Origin: Flavobacterium lotistagni
GTDB taxonomy: Bacteria > Bacteroidota > Bacteroidia > Flavobacteriales > Flavobacteriaceae
NCBI RefSeq assembly: GCF_011392125.1
Contig: NZ_JAAJBU010000004.1
Coordinates: 1-64,000, forward strand
Direction: 5' to 3'
DNA: 64,000 nt
Positions 34,602-43,340 of the stretch are shown one piece after another. The notes beneath the pieces were generated by a model. That model was not told the origin of the DNA, made no database searches, and saw only the letters and a program-made list of their open reading frames with translations. The position numbers were made by a program, and so were the translations under genes. The stretch's first letter is position 1. Every line of letters starts with the position of its first letter.

Positions 34602-36959
34602 ATGAAAAAAATTACGTTTTTTATATTTCTAATGGCCACTTCATTAGGATATTCACAAACCAACCCGATTGACTTCGAAGCAGCCGGAAATGGTGCTTCT
34701 TGGACATGGAACACCTTTGAAAACCCAAGCACGCCTTGTCCGCCACTGTTAATTATTCCTAATCCAGATGCTTCTGGTGCGAATACTTCTGCCACAGTAG
34801 CAGGTTACACACCGGTAGTTGGTGCTCCTTTTTATGCCGGAACTGAAACTGCACATGGTTCGCCTCTAGGAACTTTCAATCTAACTGCCGCCAATTGCAT
34901 TGTAAAAATTTTAGTCTGGAAGCCTGTAATCAGCAATGTAGGGATAAAATTTGCCACACCAAGCGGAGCCTCTACTGGAGAAATCAATGTTGCCAATACT
35001 TTGGTGAACCAGTGGGAAGAACTGACTTTCGACTTCTCGAGTAAAATTGGTCAACCAGAATCTACCGGAATTGATCAAATTATCGTTTTCATCGATTCTC
35101 AAAACGGAAGAACCACAGACAATACTTGTTATTTTGATAATATTCGTTTTTTACCACAAACGGTTTCTGCTGACCAACCTACAGTAGCTGCACCAACACC
35201 AACTGTTCCTGCAGCAAACGTAATTTCAATGTTCAGCAATGCTTACTCGAATGTGAATGTGGATACTTGGAGAACCGTTTGGTCAGCAGCAGATTTAACT
35301 GATTTGCAGATTGCGGGCAACGATACCAAGAAATACTCGAACCTAGATTTCGTCGGAATCGAGACTACCGGAGCAAATTTAATCGATGCTTCGGCTATGA
35401 ACTTTTTCCATGTAGATGTTTGGACACCAAATATTACTACTTTCCGCGTGAAGTTGGTTGATTTTGGAGCCGATGCTGCTTTTGGCGGAGGTGATGATAC
35501 CGAGCAAGAATTGTCGTTCACACCAACATTATCAGGCTGGAACAGTTTCGAAATTCCGATGGCTGATTTCACAGGTTTAATCAACAGAAATCATATTGCA
35601 CAGTTGATTTTTGCTGGTAGCCCGGCAGGTTCATCAACGGCTTTTATTGATAACGTATATTTTCACAATGCGCCTATTGTTAACCCAGACGAGCCAACTG
35701 TTGCTGCACCAACACCAACTGTTCCTGCGGCTAACGTAATTTCTATGTTTAGTAATGCTTACACAAATGTGAATGTGGATACTTGGCGAACTGTTTGGTC
35801 AGCGGCAACTTTGACTGATTTGCAGATTGCTGGCAACGATACCAAGAAATACTCAAACCTAGATTTCGTCGGAATCGAGACTACCGGAGCAAATTTAATC
35901 GACGCTTCGGCTATGAACTTTTTCCATGTAGATGTTTGGACACCGAACATTACTACTTTCCGGGTGAAGTTGGTTGATTTTGGAGCCGATGCTGCTTTTG
36001 GCGGTGGTGATGATACCGAGCAAGAATTGTCGTTCACACCAACATTATCAGGCTGGAACAGTTTCGAAATTCCGATGGCTGATTTCACAGGTTTGATCAA
36101 CAGAAATCATATTGCACAATTGATTTTTGCTGGTAGCCCGGCAGGTTCGTCAACGGCTTTTATTGATAACGTGTATTTCCACAATGCGCCTATTGTTAAC
36201 CCAGACGAGCCAACTGTTGCTGCACCAACACCAACAATTCCTTCAGCAAACGTAATTTCAATGTTTAGTAATGCTTACACAAATGTCAATGTGGATACAT
36301 GGCGAACTGTTTGGTCAGCGGCAACTTTGACTGATTTGCAGATTGCCGGCAACGATACCAAGAAATACTCGAACCTAGATTTCGTCGGAATCGAGACTAC
36401 CGGAGCAAATTTAATCGATGCTTCGGCTATGAACTTTTTCCATGTAGATGTTTGGACGCCAAATATTACTACTTTCCGCGTGAAGTTGGTTGATTTTGGA
36501 GCCGATGCTGCTTTTGGCGGTGGCGATGATACTGAGCAAGAATTGTCGTTCACACCAACATTATCAGGCTGGAACAGTTTCGAAATTCCGATGGCTGATT
36601 TCACAGGTTTGATCAACAGAAATCATATTGCACAGTTGATTTTTGCTGGTAGCCCGGCAGGTTCATCAACGGCTTTTATTGATAACGTATATTTCAGTAC
36701 CACATCTTTAGCACTAAATAACTTTGATATTACTACTGCAACAGTTTACCCAAATCCAACTGAGAATTTACTACACCTTACTGCTCAAAAAACTATTGAA
36801 AATGTTTCAGTTTACAATCTTTTGGGGCAAGAAGTTTTAGTAGCTAAACCCTTAGTATCTGATTCAGATGTAGATTTATCAACACTTCAAAGCGGACAGT
36901 ATTTGGTAAAAGTAACCGTTGCTGGAGCCACTACAACTACCAAAGTGATTAAAAAGTAA
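34602..36959 (+). CDS. T9SS surface protein with an N-terminal CBM-like domain and three identical glucan-binding-type modules
   Basis: This 785-residue secreted protein has a signal peptide (MKKITFFIFLMATSLGYSQ) and an N-terminal jelly-roll-like domain (about residues 20-187, NPIDFEAAGNGASWTW to TCYFDNIRF). Three modules of 172 residues follow, each opening with PTVAAPTPTxP and containing NVISMFSNAY, NLDFVGIETTG, FRVKLVDFGADAAFGGGDDT and AFIDNVYF. It closes with a T9SS type A sorting domain (VYPNPTENLLHL, VYNLLGQEVL, KVIKK). Related modules occur in the lipoprotein at 43341, linking it to the same system. No catalytic residues are evident; the likely role is capture of beta-glucan at the cell surface. 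Confidence 0.87.
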   Translation: MKKITFFIFLMATSLGYSQTNPIDFEAAGNGASWTWNTFENPSTPCPPLLIIPNPDASGANTSATVAGYTPVVGAPFYAGTETAHGSPLGTFNLTAANCIVKILVWKPVISNVGIKFATPSGASTGEINVANTLVNQWEELTFDFSSKIGQPESTGIDQIIVFIDSQNGRTTDNTCYFDNIRFLPQTVSADQPTVAAPTPTVPAANVISMFSNAYSNVNVDTWRTVWSAADLTDLQIAGNDTKKYSNLDFVGIETTGANLIDASAMNFFHVDVWTPNITTFRVKLVDFGADAAFGGGDDTEQELSFTPTLSGWNSFEIPMADFTGLINRNHIAQLIFAGSPAGSSTAFIDNVYFHNAPIVNPDEPTVAAPTPTVPAANVISMFSNAYTNVNVDTWRTVWSAATLTDLQIAGNDTKKYSNLDFVGIETTGANLIDASAMNFFHVDVWTPNITTFRVKLVDFGADAAFGGGDDTEQELSFTPTLSGWNSFEIPMADFTGLINRNHIAQLIFAGSPAGSSTAFIDNVYFHNAPIVNPDEPTVAAPTPTIPSANVISMFSNAYTNVNVDTWRTVWSAATLTDLQIAGNDTKKYSNLDFVGIETTGANLIDASAMNFFHVDVWTPNITTFRVKLVDFGADAAFGGGDDTEQELSFTPTLSGWNSFEIPMADFTGLINRNHIAQLIFAGSPAGSSTAFIDNVYFSTTSLALNNFDITTATVYPNPTENLLHLTAQKTIENVSVYNLLGQEVLVAKPLVSDSDVDLSTLQSGQYLVKVTVAGATTTTKVIKK
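35178..36696 (+). repeat. Three near-identical 516-bp coding repeats
   Basis: Units start at 35178, 35694 and 36210 with an exact 516-bp period. They differ only at scattered, mostly silent positions and a few residues (S/T, D/T). The high DNA identity makes the number of units liable to change by recombination. Confidence 0.9.
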
Positions 36960-36984
36960 GTTTTTCGTTTTTGTTTTTTAAATC

Positions 36985-37019
36985 AAAAAAGCACGTTTCA
37001 AAAGAGCGTGCTTTTTTTT
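36985..37019 (+). terminator. Intrinsic terminator of the triple-module gene
   Basis: AAAAAAGCACG pairs with CGTGCTTTTTTT around an 11-base loop; the stem is perfect and A/T-extended. Confidence 0.9.
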
Positions 37020-37088
37020 ATGGATGCCATGGTGTTAAATTGTAAATCTATTTTATCTTTAGATGAATTTTTGAATCCCTTTTTCAAA

Positions 37089-39899
37089 ATGCTACAGATT
37101 CGATTTACCTTGTATTGTGCATTGTTGTGGCCTTTTTTGGTTTTAGCACAAGAGTTACCGCCGATAGTGAAATACAGCCCGAGTCAATACGGAGCCGGCA
37201 ATCAGAACTGGATGATAGCGCAAGACAAAAACCGCTATGTTTTTTTTGCTAACAATGAAGGCCTATTGGAGTACAATGGTTCGAACTGGAAACTTTATCC
37301 TTCTCCCAACGAAACCATCATGCGCTCGGTAAAAGTTATCGACAATAAAATCTACACTGGTTGCTTTATGGAGTTTGGCTACTGGAAACGAATGGCCGAC
37401 GGACAATTGCAGTACTTTTCATTAAGCAATAAAGTCAAGAAAAAAATTCTAGACGATGAACAATTCTGGAACATTCTAAACTATGATCAATGGGTCGTTT
37501 TTCAATCGCTTAATCGGTTGTATATTTATGATAATGTAACGCATCAATTCAATATCATTAAGCCGAAGAATAATATAATTAAGTCATTTGCTACGGGCAA
37601 TTCGATATATTTTCAAACCCAAAATGAAGGCCTTTTTGAGATTGAGAACGGCAAGAGCAAATTGGTTTGTAATCATCCTAAGCTGCAAGCTAACAGAATA
37701 ATTAATGTTTTTGCCACCGACGAAGGCTTACTGATTCAAACCCAACTTGACGGACTTTATAAACTGGTTTCTGGCAATTTGTCAAAAATGAATATGCAGT
37801 CTGAAGCGGTGATTTCGGCAAGTAGCATTTACAGTGCTCAGCAATTATCCGATGGTACTTTGGCTTTAGGTACTATTTCGAATGGTCTTTTTATTGTTTC
37901 TGCTGAGGGTAAAATTCTGTATAATATTACCCAGAACAAAGGTTTGAGCAACAATACAGTATTATCTGTTTATGAAGATGCCGATAAAAATCTCTGGGTC
38001 GGACTCGACAATGGCATCAATTGCATTAACCTTCAAACACCGGTCAAGTGTTTCTATGACAATACCGGAATTTTGGGCACCATTTACACGTCGATTTTGC
38101 ACCAAAACAAACTTTACATTGGCTCGAATCAAGGTTTGTTTTATAAAAATTATAATAGTGCCGAAGATTTCAAATTCATCGCTGGAACCAAAGGGCAAGT
38201 CTGGTCTTTGTTTGCTTATGATGGTAGTTTATTTTGCGGCCACGATTCTGGCACTTTTCTCATCGATAATGATCGCGCTCAATTGATTTTTTCGCAGTCC
38301 GGAACTTGGAAATTCTCGAGTATTCCAAATGCAAAGCACAAGTTGTTGCAAGGCAATTATTACGGGCTTTCGGTTTTAGAAAAAATCAATGACCAATGGG
38401 TTTTCAAAAACAAAATCAATGGTTTTAATTACTCTGCTAAATATTTCGAAATCAACAACAACAATGAAGTTTATTTGAGTCATGAATACAAAGGCGTTTT
38501 TAGGTTAAACCTAAATAATGATTTTACTGTCGTTACTCAGAAATTAGCTTATGCTTCTCCGTCTAAAGGGAAAAATGCCAGTTTGGCCAAATTCAATAAC
38601 GATATTTATTATGCCTATAAAGACGGAATTTTCGTACTCAACCCCAAAACGAAACAGTTCGATAAAGACAATACACTAAGCAGAATTTTCGAAAAAGACG
38701 AATACACTTCCGGCAAACTTATCGTAGATTCATCCAACAAAATATGGCTCTTTTCCAAAAACTATATCCATTATTTTACGCTAAGCAAACTCAGCCATCA
38801 AATCAAGCAGAATATTATTCCGATTCCTGCTTCGCTTACCAATTCGATGTTGGGCTACGAGAACATCAGTCAATTATCTAATTCAGTCTATCTGATTGGC
38901 ACTACTGATGGCTATTACACCATCAATATCAACGATTTGAGTTTTAAGAATTACGAGGTTTTCATCTCTAATGTGAGTGTGAATCAATTGAATTACAAGG
39001 ATCGCAATTTCTCTATAGCTCAAGAAGGTGATTTTAAATCGTCAGAAAACAATATTGCGATTGGTTTTACGGTTCCCGAATACAACAAATACATCAACAC
39101 AGAATACCAATATTTACTAGAAGGCTTTCAAGAACAATGGAGCGAGTGGAGTGCCAAATCGACTGTGAATTTCAAAAACTTATCTCCAGGAAGTTATGTT
39201 TTTAAAGTTCGGGCTAGGTTGGCCAATTCCGCTTCAGAGAAAATGGCTACTTATCGTTTTACCATTTCTAAACCTTGGTATGCTACCCATTTGGCGTTGT
39301 TGATTTACTTTGTATTGTTTTTGATTTTAGCTCGTGTTGTTCACAAAGCCTACAAGAGTTATTACCAAAAGCAAAAAGACAAACTCATTGAGGAAAACAA
39401 TTTGTTGCTCGAAATCAAAGAACTTGAAAGTGAACGACAGTTGATGAAATTGCGCAATGAGCAACTTTCTCAAGATGTCGATTCTAAGAATAAAGCTTTA
39501 GCCGTGTCGACGATGAGCTTAATTAACAAAAACGAACTCTTGTCGGTAATTAAAGAAGATCTGAAGAATACCGGAACTGATGACGGCAATAGAAGTATTA
39601 AATCACTCATCAATACCATCAACAAAAACATTTCAGAAGAAGACAATTGGAATATTTTCAAAGAAGCTTTTGATAGTACCGACAAAGATTTTCTAAAGAA
39701 AATGAAGGCCTTGCATAGTTCATTGACTCCAAATGATTTAAGACTTTGTGCCTATCTCAGATTGAACCTTTCTTCCAAAGAAATTGCTCCTTTGCTCTAC
39801 ATTTCGGTTCGAAGTGTTGAAATCAAGCGATATCGTTTGCGTAAAAAAATGAACTTGCCTCACGAAATGGGTTTGGTTGAGTACATTTTGTCTATTTAA
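37089..39899 (+). CDS. Membrane-spanning propeller/Y_Y_Y/LuxR-type transcriptional regulator
   Basis: This 936-residue protein starts at the ATG of MLQIRFTLYCALLWPFLVLAQ, which gives a proper signal peptide. Longer in-frame starts at 37008 or 37020 fall in or next to the upstream terminator. Residues about 25-640 are repeated beta-propeller blades (LWVGLDNGINCINL is typical), followed by a Y_Y_Y domain (YQYLLEGFQEQWSEWS), one membrane helix near residues 734-755 (after KPWYATH), a coiled coil and a C-terminal LuxR-type helix-turn-helix (LSSKEIAPLLYISVRSVEIKRYRLRKKM). There is no kinase or receiver domain. It should sense a periplasmic glucan fragment and bind DNA directly, most likely the TGTATAGT boxes nearby. 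Confidence 0.88.
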   Translation: MLQIRFTLYCALLWPFLVLAQELPPIVKYSPSQYGAGNQNWMIAQDKNRYVFFANNEGLLEYNGSNWKLYPSPNETIMRSVKVIDNKIYTGCFMEFGYWKRMADGQLQYFSLSNKVKKKILDDEQFWNILNYDQWVVFQSLNRLYIYDNVTHQFNIIKPKNNIIKSFATGNSIYFQTQNEGLFEIENGKSKLVCNHPKLQANRIINVFATDEGLLIQTQLDGLYKLVSGNLSKMNMQSEAVISASSIYSAQQLSDGTLALGTISNGLFIVSAEGKILYNITQNKGLSNNTVLSVYEDADKNLWVGLDNGINCINLQTPVKCFYDNTGILGTIYTSILHQNKLYIGSNQGLFYKNYNSAEDFKFIAGTKGQVWSLFAYDGSLFCGHDSGTFLIDNDRAQLIFSQSGTWKFSSIPNAKHKLLQGNYYGLSVLEKINDQWVFKNKINGFNYSAKYFEINNNNEVYLSHEYKGVFRLNLNNDFTVVTQKLAYASPSKGKNASLAKFNNDIYYAYKDGIFVLNPKTKQFDKDNTLSRIFEKDEYTSGKLIVDSSNKIWLFSKNYIHYFTLSKLSHQIKQNIIPIPASLTNSMLGYENISQLSNSVYLIGTTDGYYTININDLSFKNYEVFISNVSVNQLNYKDRNFSIAQEGDFKSSENNIAIGFTVPEYNKYINTEYQYLLEGFQEQWSEWSAKSTVNFKNLSPGSYVFKVRARLANSASEKMATYRFTISKPWYATHLALLIYFVLFLILARVVHKAYKSYYQKQKDKLIEENNLLLEIKELESERQLMKLRNEQLSQDVDSKNKALAVSTMSLINKNELLSVIKEDLKNTGTDDGNRSIKSLINTINKNISEEDNWNIFKEAFDSTDKDFLKKMKALHSSLTPNDLRLCAYLRLNLSSKEIAPLLYISVRSVEIKRYRLRKKMNLPHEMGLVEYILSI

Positions 39900-39923
39900 A
39901 TCTCCGGTAGCAACATCATTTAA

Positions 39924-39942
39924 ACTATACATTAACTATACA
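39924..39942 (-). promoter_or_regulatory. Candidate beta-glucan operator, two direct boxes
   Basis: ACTATACA occurs at 39924-39931 and 39935-39942, spaced exactly 11 bases, about one helical turn. On the minus strand each reads TGTATAGT. They lie just after the regulator gene in the 294-base spacer before the glucan operon. Confidence 0.5.
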
Positions 39943-40045
39943 AACTGTTTTTTTGGAGCTTAAAATGAAGGTCAGCTTTTAGGGTTAACACCAATGAAAG
40001 CAAGAATTTTCAACTGTTGTTTGTGCTTAATTTGAAAACGATTAT

Positions 40046-40053
40046 TGTATAGT
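40046..40053 (+). promoter_or_regulatory. Candidate beta-glucan operator box TGTATAGT, inverted copy
   Basis: TGTATAGT followed by TTCTATAAAC, in the same orientation as the box at 34520 and opposite to the pair at 39924. It is 81 bases upstream of the tentative -7 box at 40135. Confidence 0.45.
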
Positions 40054-40114
40054 TTCTATAAACACCCTTTTATTTTTCGGATGGGTTTTACAATTAAGTT
40101 TATAAAATCAACTT

Positions 40115-40142
40115 TTGAGTTTTTGACTTGAATGTAAAGTTG
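40115..40142 (+). promoter_or_regulatory. Tentative promoter of the glucan operon
   Basis: TTG (40115-40117) and TAAAGTTG (40135-40142) have a 17-base spacing. The -7 box has one mismatch to TAnnTTTG. It leaves a leader of about 45 bases before the ATG at 40194. A weak box would suit activation by the LuxR-type regulator. Confidence 0.3.
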
Positions 40143-40193
40143 TGTCTGAATTTCTTACTGATTTTAATACAATCGAAAACCTGAATTATACAC

Positions 40194-43100
40194 ATGAAAA
40201 AAATTATTTTCTCAATTCTCGGTCTATTTTTTACCGGCTATGTATTCGCACAAGCCCAGCAGGTCATTGTCGAGAATAGCCCGAGCGGAACCAAACTCAA
40301 GGTAGACGGAAAGGATTTCATCATCAACGGAATGAACTGGGATTATTTTCCTATAGGAACCAATTATTCCTACAGTCTCTGGACCCAACCGGATGCTTTT
40401 ATCCAACAAGCGCTTGATGACGAAATGGGCTTGCTCAAGAACATGGGTGTCAATACGATTCGCGTCTATTCAGGAATGCCAAAAAAATGGATTGAGTATG
40501 TCTATAATAACTATGGCATCTACACCATGATTAATCATTCCTTTGGTCGTTATGGTTTGTCAATAGATGGCGTGTGGAAACCTACCACAGAATATTCTGA
40601 TGCCAAAACTCAAGCTTTACTTTTAAAGGAAACCAAGGATTTAGTGACCGAATATAAAGACACCAGAGGCTTGCTTTTGTTTTTGTTAGGAAACGAGAAC
40701 AATTACGGTTTGTTTTGGGATGGTGCCGAGACAGAGAATATCCCGATTCAGGACAGAAAGTCTACCCAACGGGCTCATGCGCTTTATGCACTTTTCAACC
40801 AAGCGGCAAAAGAGATGAAGGCTATTGATACTAAACATCCGATAGCCATTTGCAATGGAGATTTGCTTTTTCTGGATTTAATCGCCCAGCACTGTAAAGA
40901 GGTGGATATACTTGGAACCAATGTTTATCGTGGTGTTTCTTTTGGCGATTTGTTTGAAAGAGTTAAAAAAGAATACGGAAAACCGGTTTTTTTTACAGAG
41001 TTTGGTGCTGATGCTTTTAATGTATCAACCAATGCCGAAGATCAATCTTCTCAAGCTTTTTACCTTAAAGGCAATTGGAAAGAAATCTATGAAAATGCTG
41101 CCGGTATGGGAAAAGCAGGAAATTCTTTAGGTGGTTTTACTTTTCAGTTTAGTGATGGTTGGTGGAAATATGCGCAAACCAAAAACCTCGATGTACACGA
41201 CAACAATGCCTCGTGGTCTAACGGAGGTTATCAGAAAGATTATACTGAAGGCGAAAACAATATGAACGAGGAATGGTTCGGAATCTGTGCCAAAGGCGCC
41301 ACTAACGAAAAAGGTTTCTACCAATTGTATCCACGTTCGTCCTATTACATGCTCAAGGAGATTCACCGTTTTAATCCATACAGCTCGGGTGCTTCATTAT
41401 CAAGTCTGAATAGTTATTTCAACGACGTACAACTTACTGATGCCTCATTGCGTGCCAGAGCAGACAAGGCCGCCTTAGAAACAGAGAAAACTGGGAAAAT
41501 CAGATTCAGTCGATTGGCCGCAGAGTTCACGACTTTCAATACTGGTGGCGAACTCATCACTACTCCAGAAGATGCTTTGCCCAATTCCACACAATACCCT
41601 AACCAATTGGGGTTTGATCACATGGAATCTTATTTTATAGGCGTAGCGGCAAATCCATCAGCCAATTCTAGTGCAAATATTGAGTTCAATGTTTTGGGCA
41701 ATGTTGCTAAAAATCCAATCGATCAAATTTTTTACGAAAATAGAGGTAGGCCTGTAACAGTGAATTCAGATCAAGGCGATGTTACTCTTGAATCTAACAA
41801 TCGAGTGCAAGTTTACAAAGCCAGCTACAACTGGAATCACAAATTATTCAATCTCAACGGATTTTACAGAACAGGTCATTATCACTGGAGTTATGAAGGA
41901 GATTTCTTCGGACTTTATCCTGAAGCGAACTACGGTTCTCAAATCGATATATACAACGGAGCGGCTCCGTTCGGTTTTGAAATGGAAGGCAAGAAAGGAA
42001 TTAACGGCTTAAAAGCTGCTTTTGGTCCGCAATTATGGTGGGGCGCCAACCCAGCTTTTTTGTTGAAATATTCAAAAACAATATCAAACTTTAATTTGAC
42101 CACTGTATATCATGAAGACATAGATCAGCAAGGCAACACCCAAAGTTCTTTTGCTGTACCTCAACCCAAAACCAGAAGAATGACTTTGCATGTGAATCGC
42201 AAGTTGGGCAAGTTTGCAATCGATTTGGGAGGAATTTGGGCAGGCCAGCCACTCAACGGAAGAGATTATCAAGTCTACAGAAAAGAAGCTGGTGTAGAAA
42301 AAGTTTACTTGAATCAAATTGAAGCCAAAGACAATTGGGGCGGAAAAATCAAATTTACATATACCGGAGGCAAGTTCAATTGGTACGGACAAGGTGCCGC
42401 AATGGGCTTGGTGGCCAATGGTGGTGGAGATTATACCCAGACTTTTACCGGTTGGCGTTTGAAAGACAGCGGCAGTGGCAATCAGTATAATTTCTTAAGC
42501 GGACTGACTTATAATGTTGGAAAATTCCAGATTGCACCGAATTTCTTGTGGCAAAAACCTATTGAAGGCCCGATACCGACTTCGGTGGCTGCACCAGGTC
42601 GTCCTAGAAATATTCTCGATGATCCATTTGTAGTTCGAGGCAACCGTGAGCAAGTGGCCGGAGAAATTTTATTTACCTACGATCCTACGCCGGGTACTTG
42701 GATGTATGAGTGGGACAATGACCGAAGTGAAGATGCCAAGTTTGCCATGAGTGCCGGTTTTGTTTACCGCCATTTGCCTACAACGCAAGATGCGGCCATC
42801 GGAATTTTTGGCGACGGAAGATCAACCTTTGCCTTTCCGGGTGCAGCTCCTGCAAAAGATTTATGGGAAGCCCATGCAAGATTGGTTTCAAAGATAAATC
42901 CTGATTTCGGAATCATTGCGAACTTATATGGAGGTGACGCTCAAGCTAATGGTAGTGATTCAAGAACCATCAACCGTTACGGTATGGATTTGAGAATGAT
43001 TGTTCAAAAAGTAAAACTTAGCACCTTCATTAAAGTGAACGATTGGGGACCCTATGATTACCATCGTGATTTCAACCTCACTTTTCCGCTACAGTTGATG

Positions 43101-43328
43101 ACCGATATTTCTACAGAAGTCAATAAACCCAATTGGTTTTTAATGCCGGGCACTAGAATCGGAATTCGCGGTACTTGGCGTTCGCTGGATCAGTATTCTC
43201 CGCGATACAATCCTACACAAATACTAAATGCAGCAGGGAATTGGGTTCCAGACCCAACTGCCATAGGATTTCCTGATGGTTCTGAATGGGAAATCAGAAC
43301 CTACATTCACATCAATATTGGCAATTAA
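40194..43328 (+). CDS. Clan GH-A glycosidase/transglycosylase fused to an apparent outer-membrane beta-barrel
   Basis: This 1044-residue protein has a signal peptide (MKKIIFSILGLFFTGYVFAQ). Residues about 25-400 form a TIM-barrel glycosidase of clan A: KVDGKDFIINGMNWDYFP, GVNTIRVYSG, the acid/base motif LLGNENN (E168) and the nucleophile motif FFTEFGADAF (E269). The arrangement recalls GH2 barrels and also GH72 beta-1,3-glucanosyltransferases; I cannot choose between them. From about residue 460 the sequence changes to many amphipathic strands rich in aromatic residues (KASYNWNHKLFNLNGFYRTG, FNLTTVYHEDI, LSTFIKVNDWGPYDY) ending IRTYIHINIGN, like an outer-membrane barrel. It is the first gene of the operon, 12 bases before the next. 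Confidence 0.8.
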   Translation: MKKIIFSILGLFFTGYVFAQAQQVIVENSPSGTKLKVDGKDFIINGMNWDYFPIGTNYSYSLWTQPDAFIQQALDDEMGLLKNMGVNTIRVYSGMPKKWIEYVYNNYGIYTMINHSFGRYGLSIDGVWKPTTEYSDAKTQALLLKETKDLVTEYKDTRGLLLFLLGNENNYGLFWDGAETENIPIQDRKSTQRAHALYALFNQAAKEMKAIDTKHPIAICNGDLLFLDLIAQHCKEVDILGTNVYRGVSFGDLFERVKKEYGKPVFFTEFGADAFNVSTNAEDQSSQAFYLKGNWKEIYENAAGMGKAGNSLGGFTFQFSDGWWKYAQTKNLDVHDNNASWSNGGYQKDYTEGENNMNEEWFGICAKGATNEKGFYQLYPRSSYYMLKEIHRFNPYSSGASLSSLNSYFNDVQLTDASLRARADKAALETEKTGKIRFSRLAAEFTTFNTGGELITTPEDALPNSTQYPNQLGFDHMESYFIGVAANPSANSSANIEFNVLGNVAKNPIDQIFYENRGRPVTVNSDQGDVTLESNNRVQVYKASYNWNHKLFNLNGFYRTGHYHWSYEGDFFGLYPEANYGSQIDIYNGAAPFGFEMEGKKGINGLKAAFGPQLWWGANPAFLLKYSKTISNFNLTTVYHEDIDQQGNTQSSFAVPQPKTRRMTLHVNRKLGKFAIDLGGIWAGQPLNGRDYQVYRKEAGVEKVYLNQIEAKDNWGGKIKFTYTGGKFNWYGQGAAMGLVANGGGDYTQTFTGWRLKDSGSGNQYNFLSGLTYNVGKFQIAPNFLWQKPIEGPIPTSVAAPGRPRNILDDPFVVRGNREQVAGEILFTYDPTPGTWMYEWDNDRSEDAKFAMSAGFVYRHLPTTQDAAIGIFGDGRSTFAFPGAAPAKDLWEAHARLVSKINPDFGIIANLYGGDAQANGSDSRTINRYGMDLRMIVQKVKLSTFIKVNDWGPYDYHRDFNLTFPLQLMTDISTEVNKPNWFLMPGTRIGIRGTWRSLDQYSPRYNPTQILNAAGNWVPDPTAIGFPDGSEWEIRTYIHINIGN

Positions 43329-43340
43329 AACTTATAGATT

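Noticed and set aside
35243..36616. Three nearly identical 113-codon minus-strand frames
   Set aside because: They lie antisense to the 516-bp modules; their similarity follows from the sense repeats.
37008..37088. Longer N terminus of the LuxR-type regulator from 37008 or 37020
   Set aside because: These starts fall in or next to the terminator hairpin of the preceding gene and add residues before a good signal peptide.
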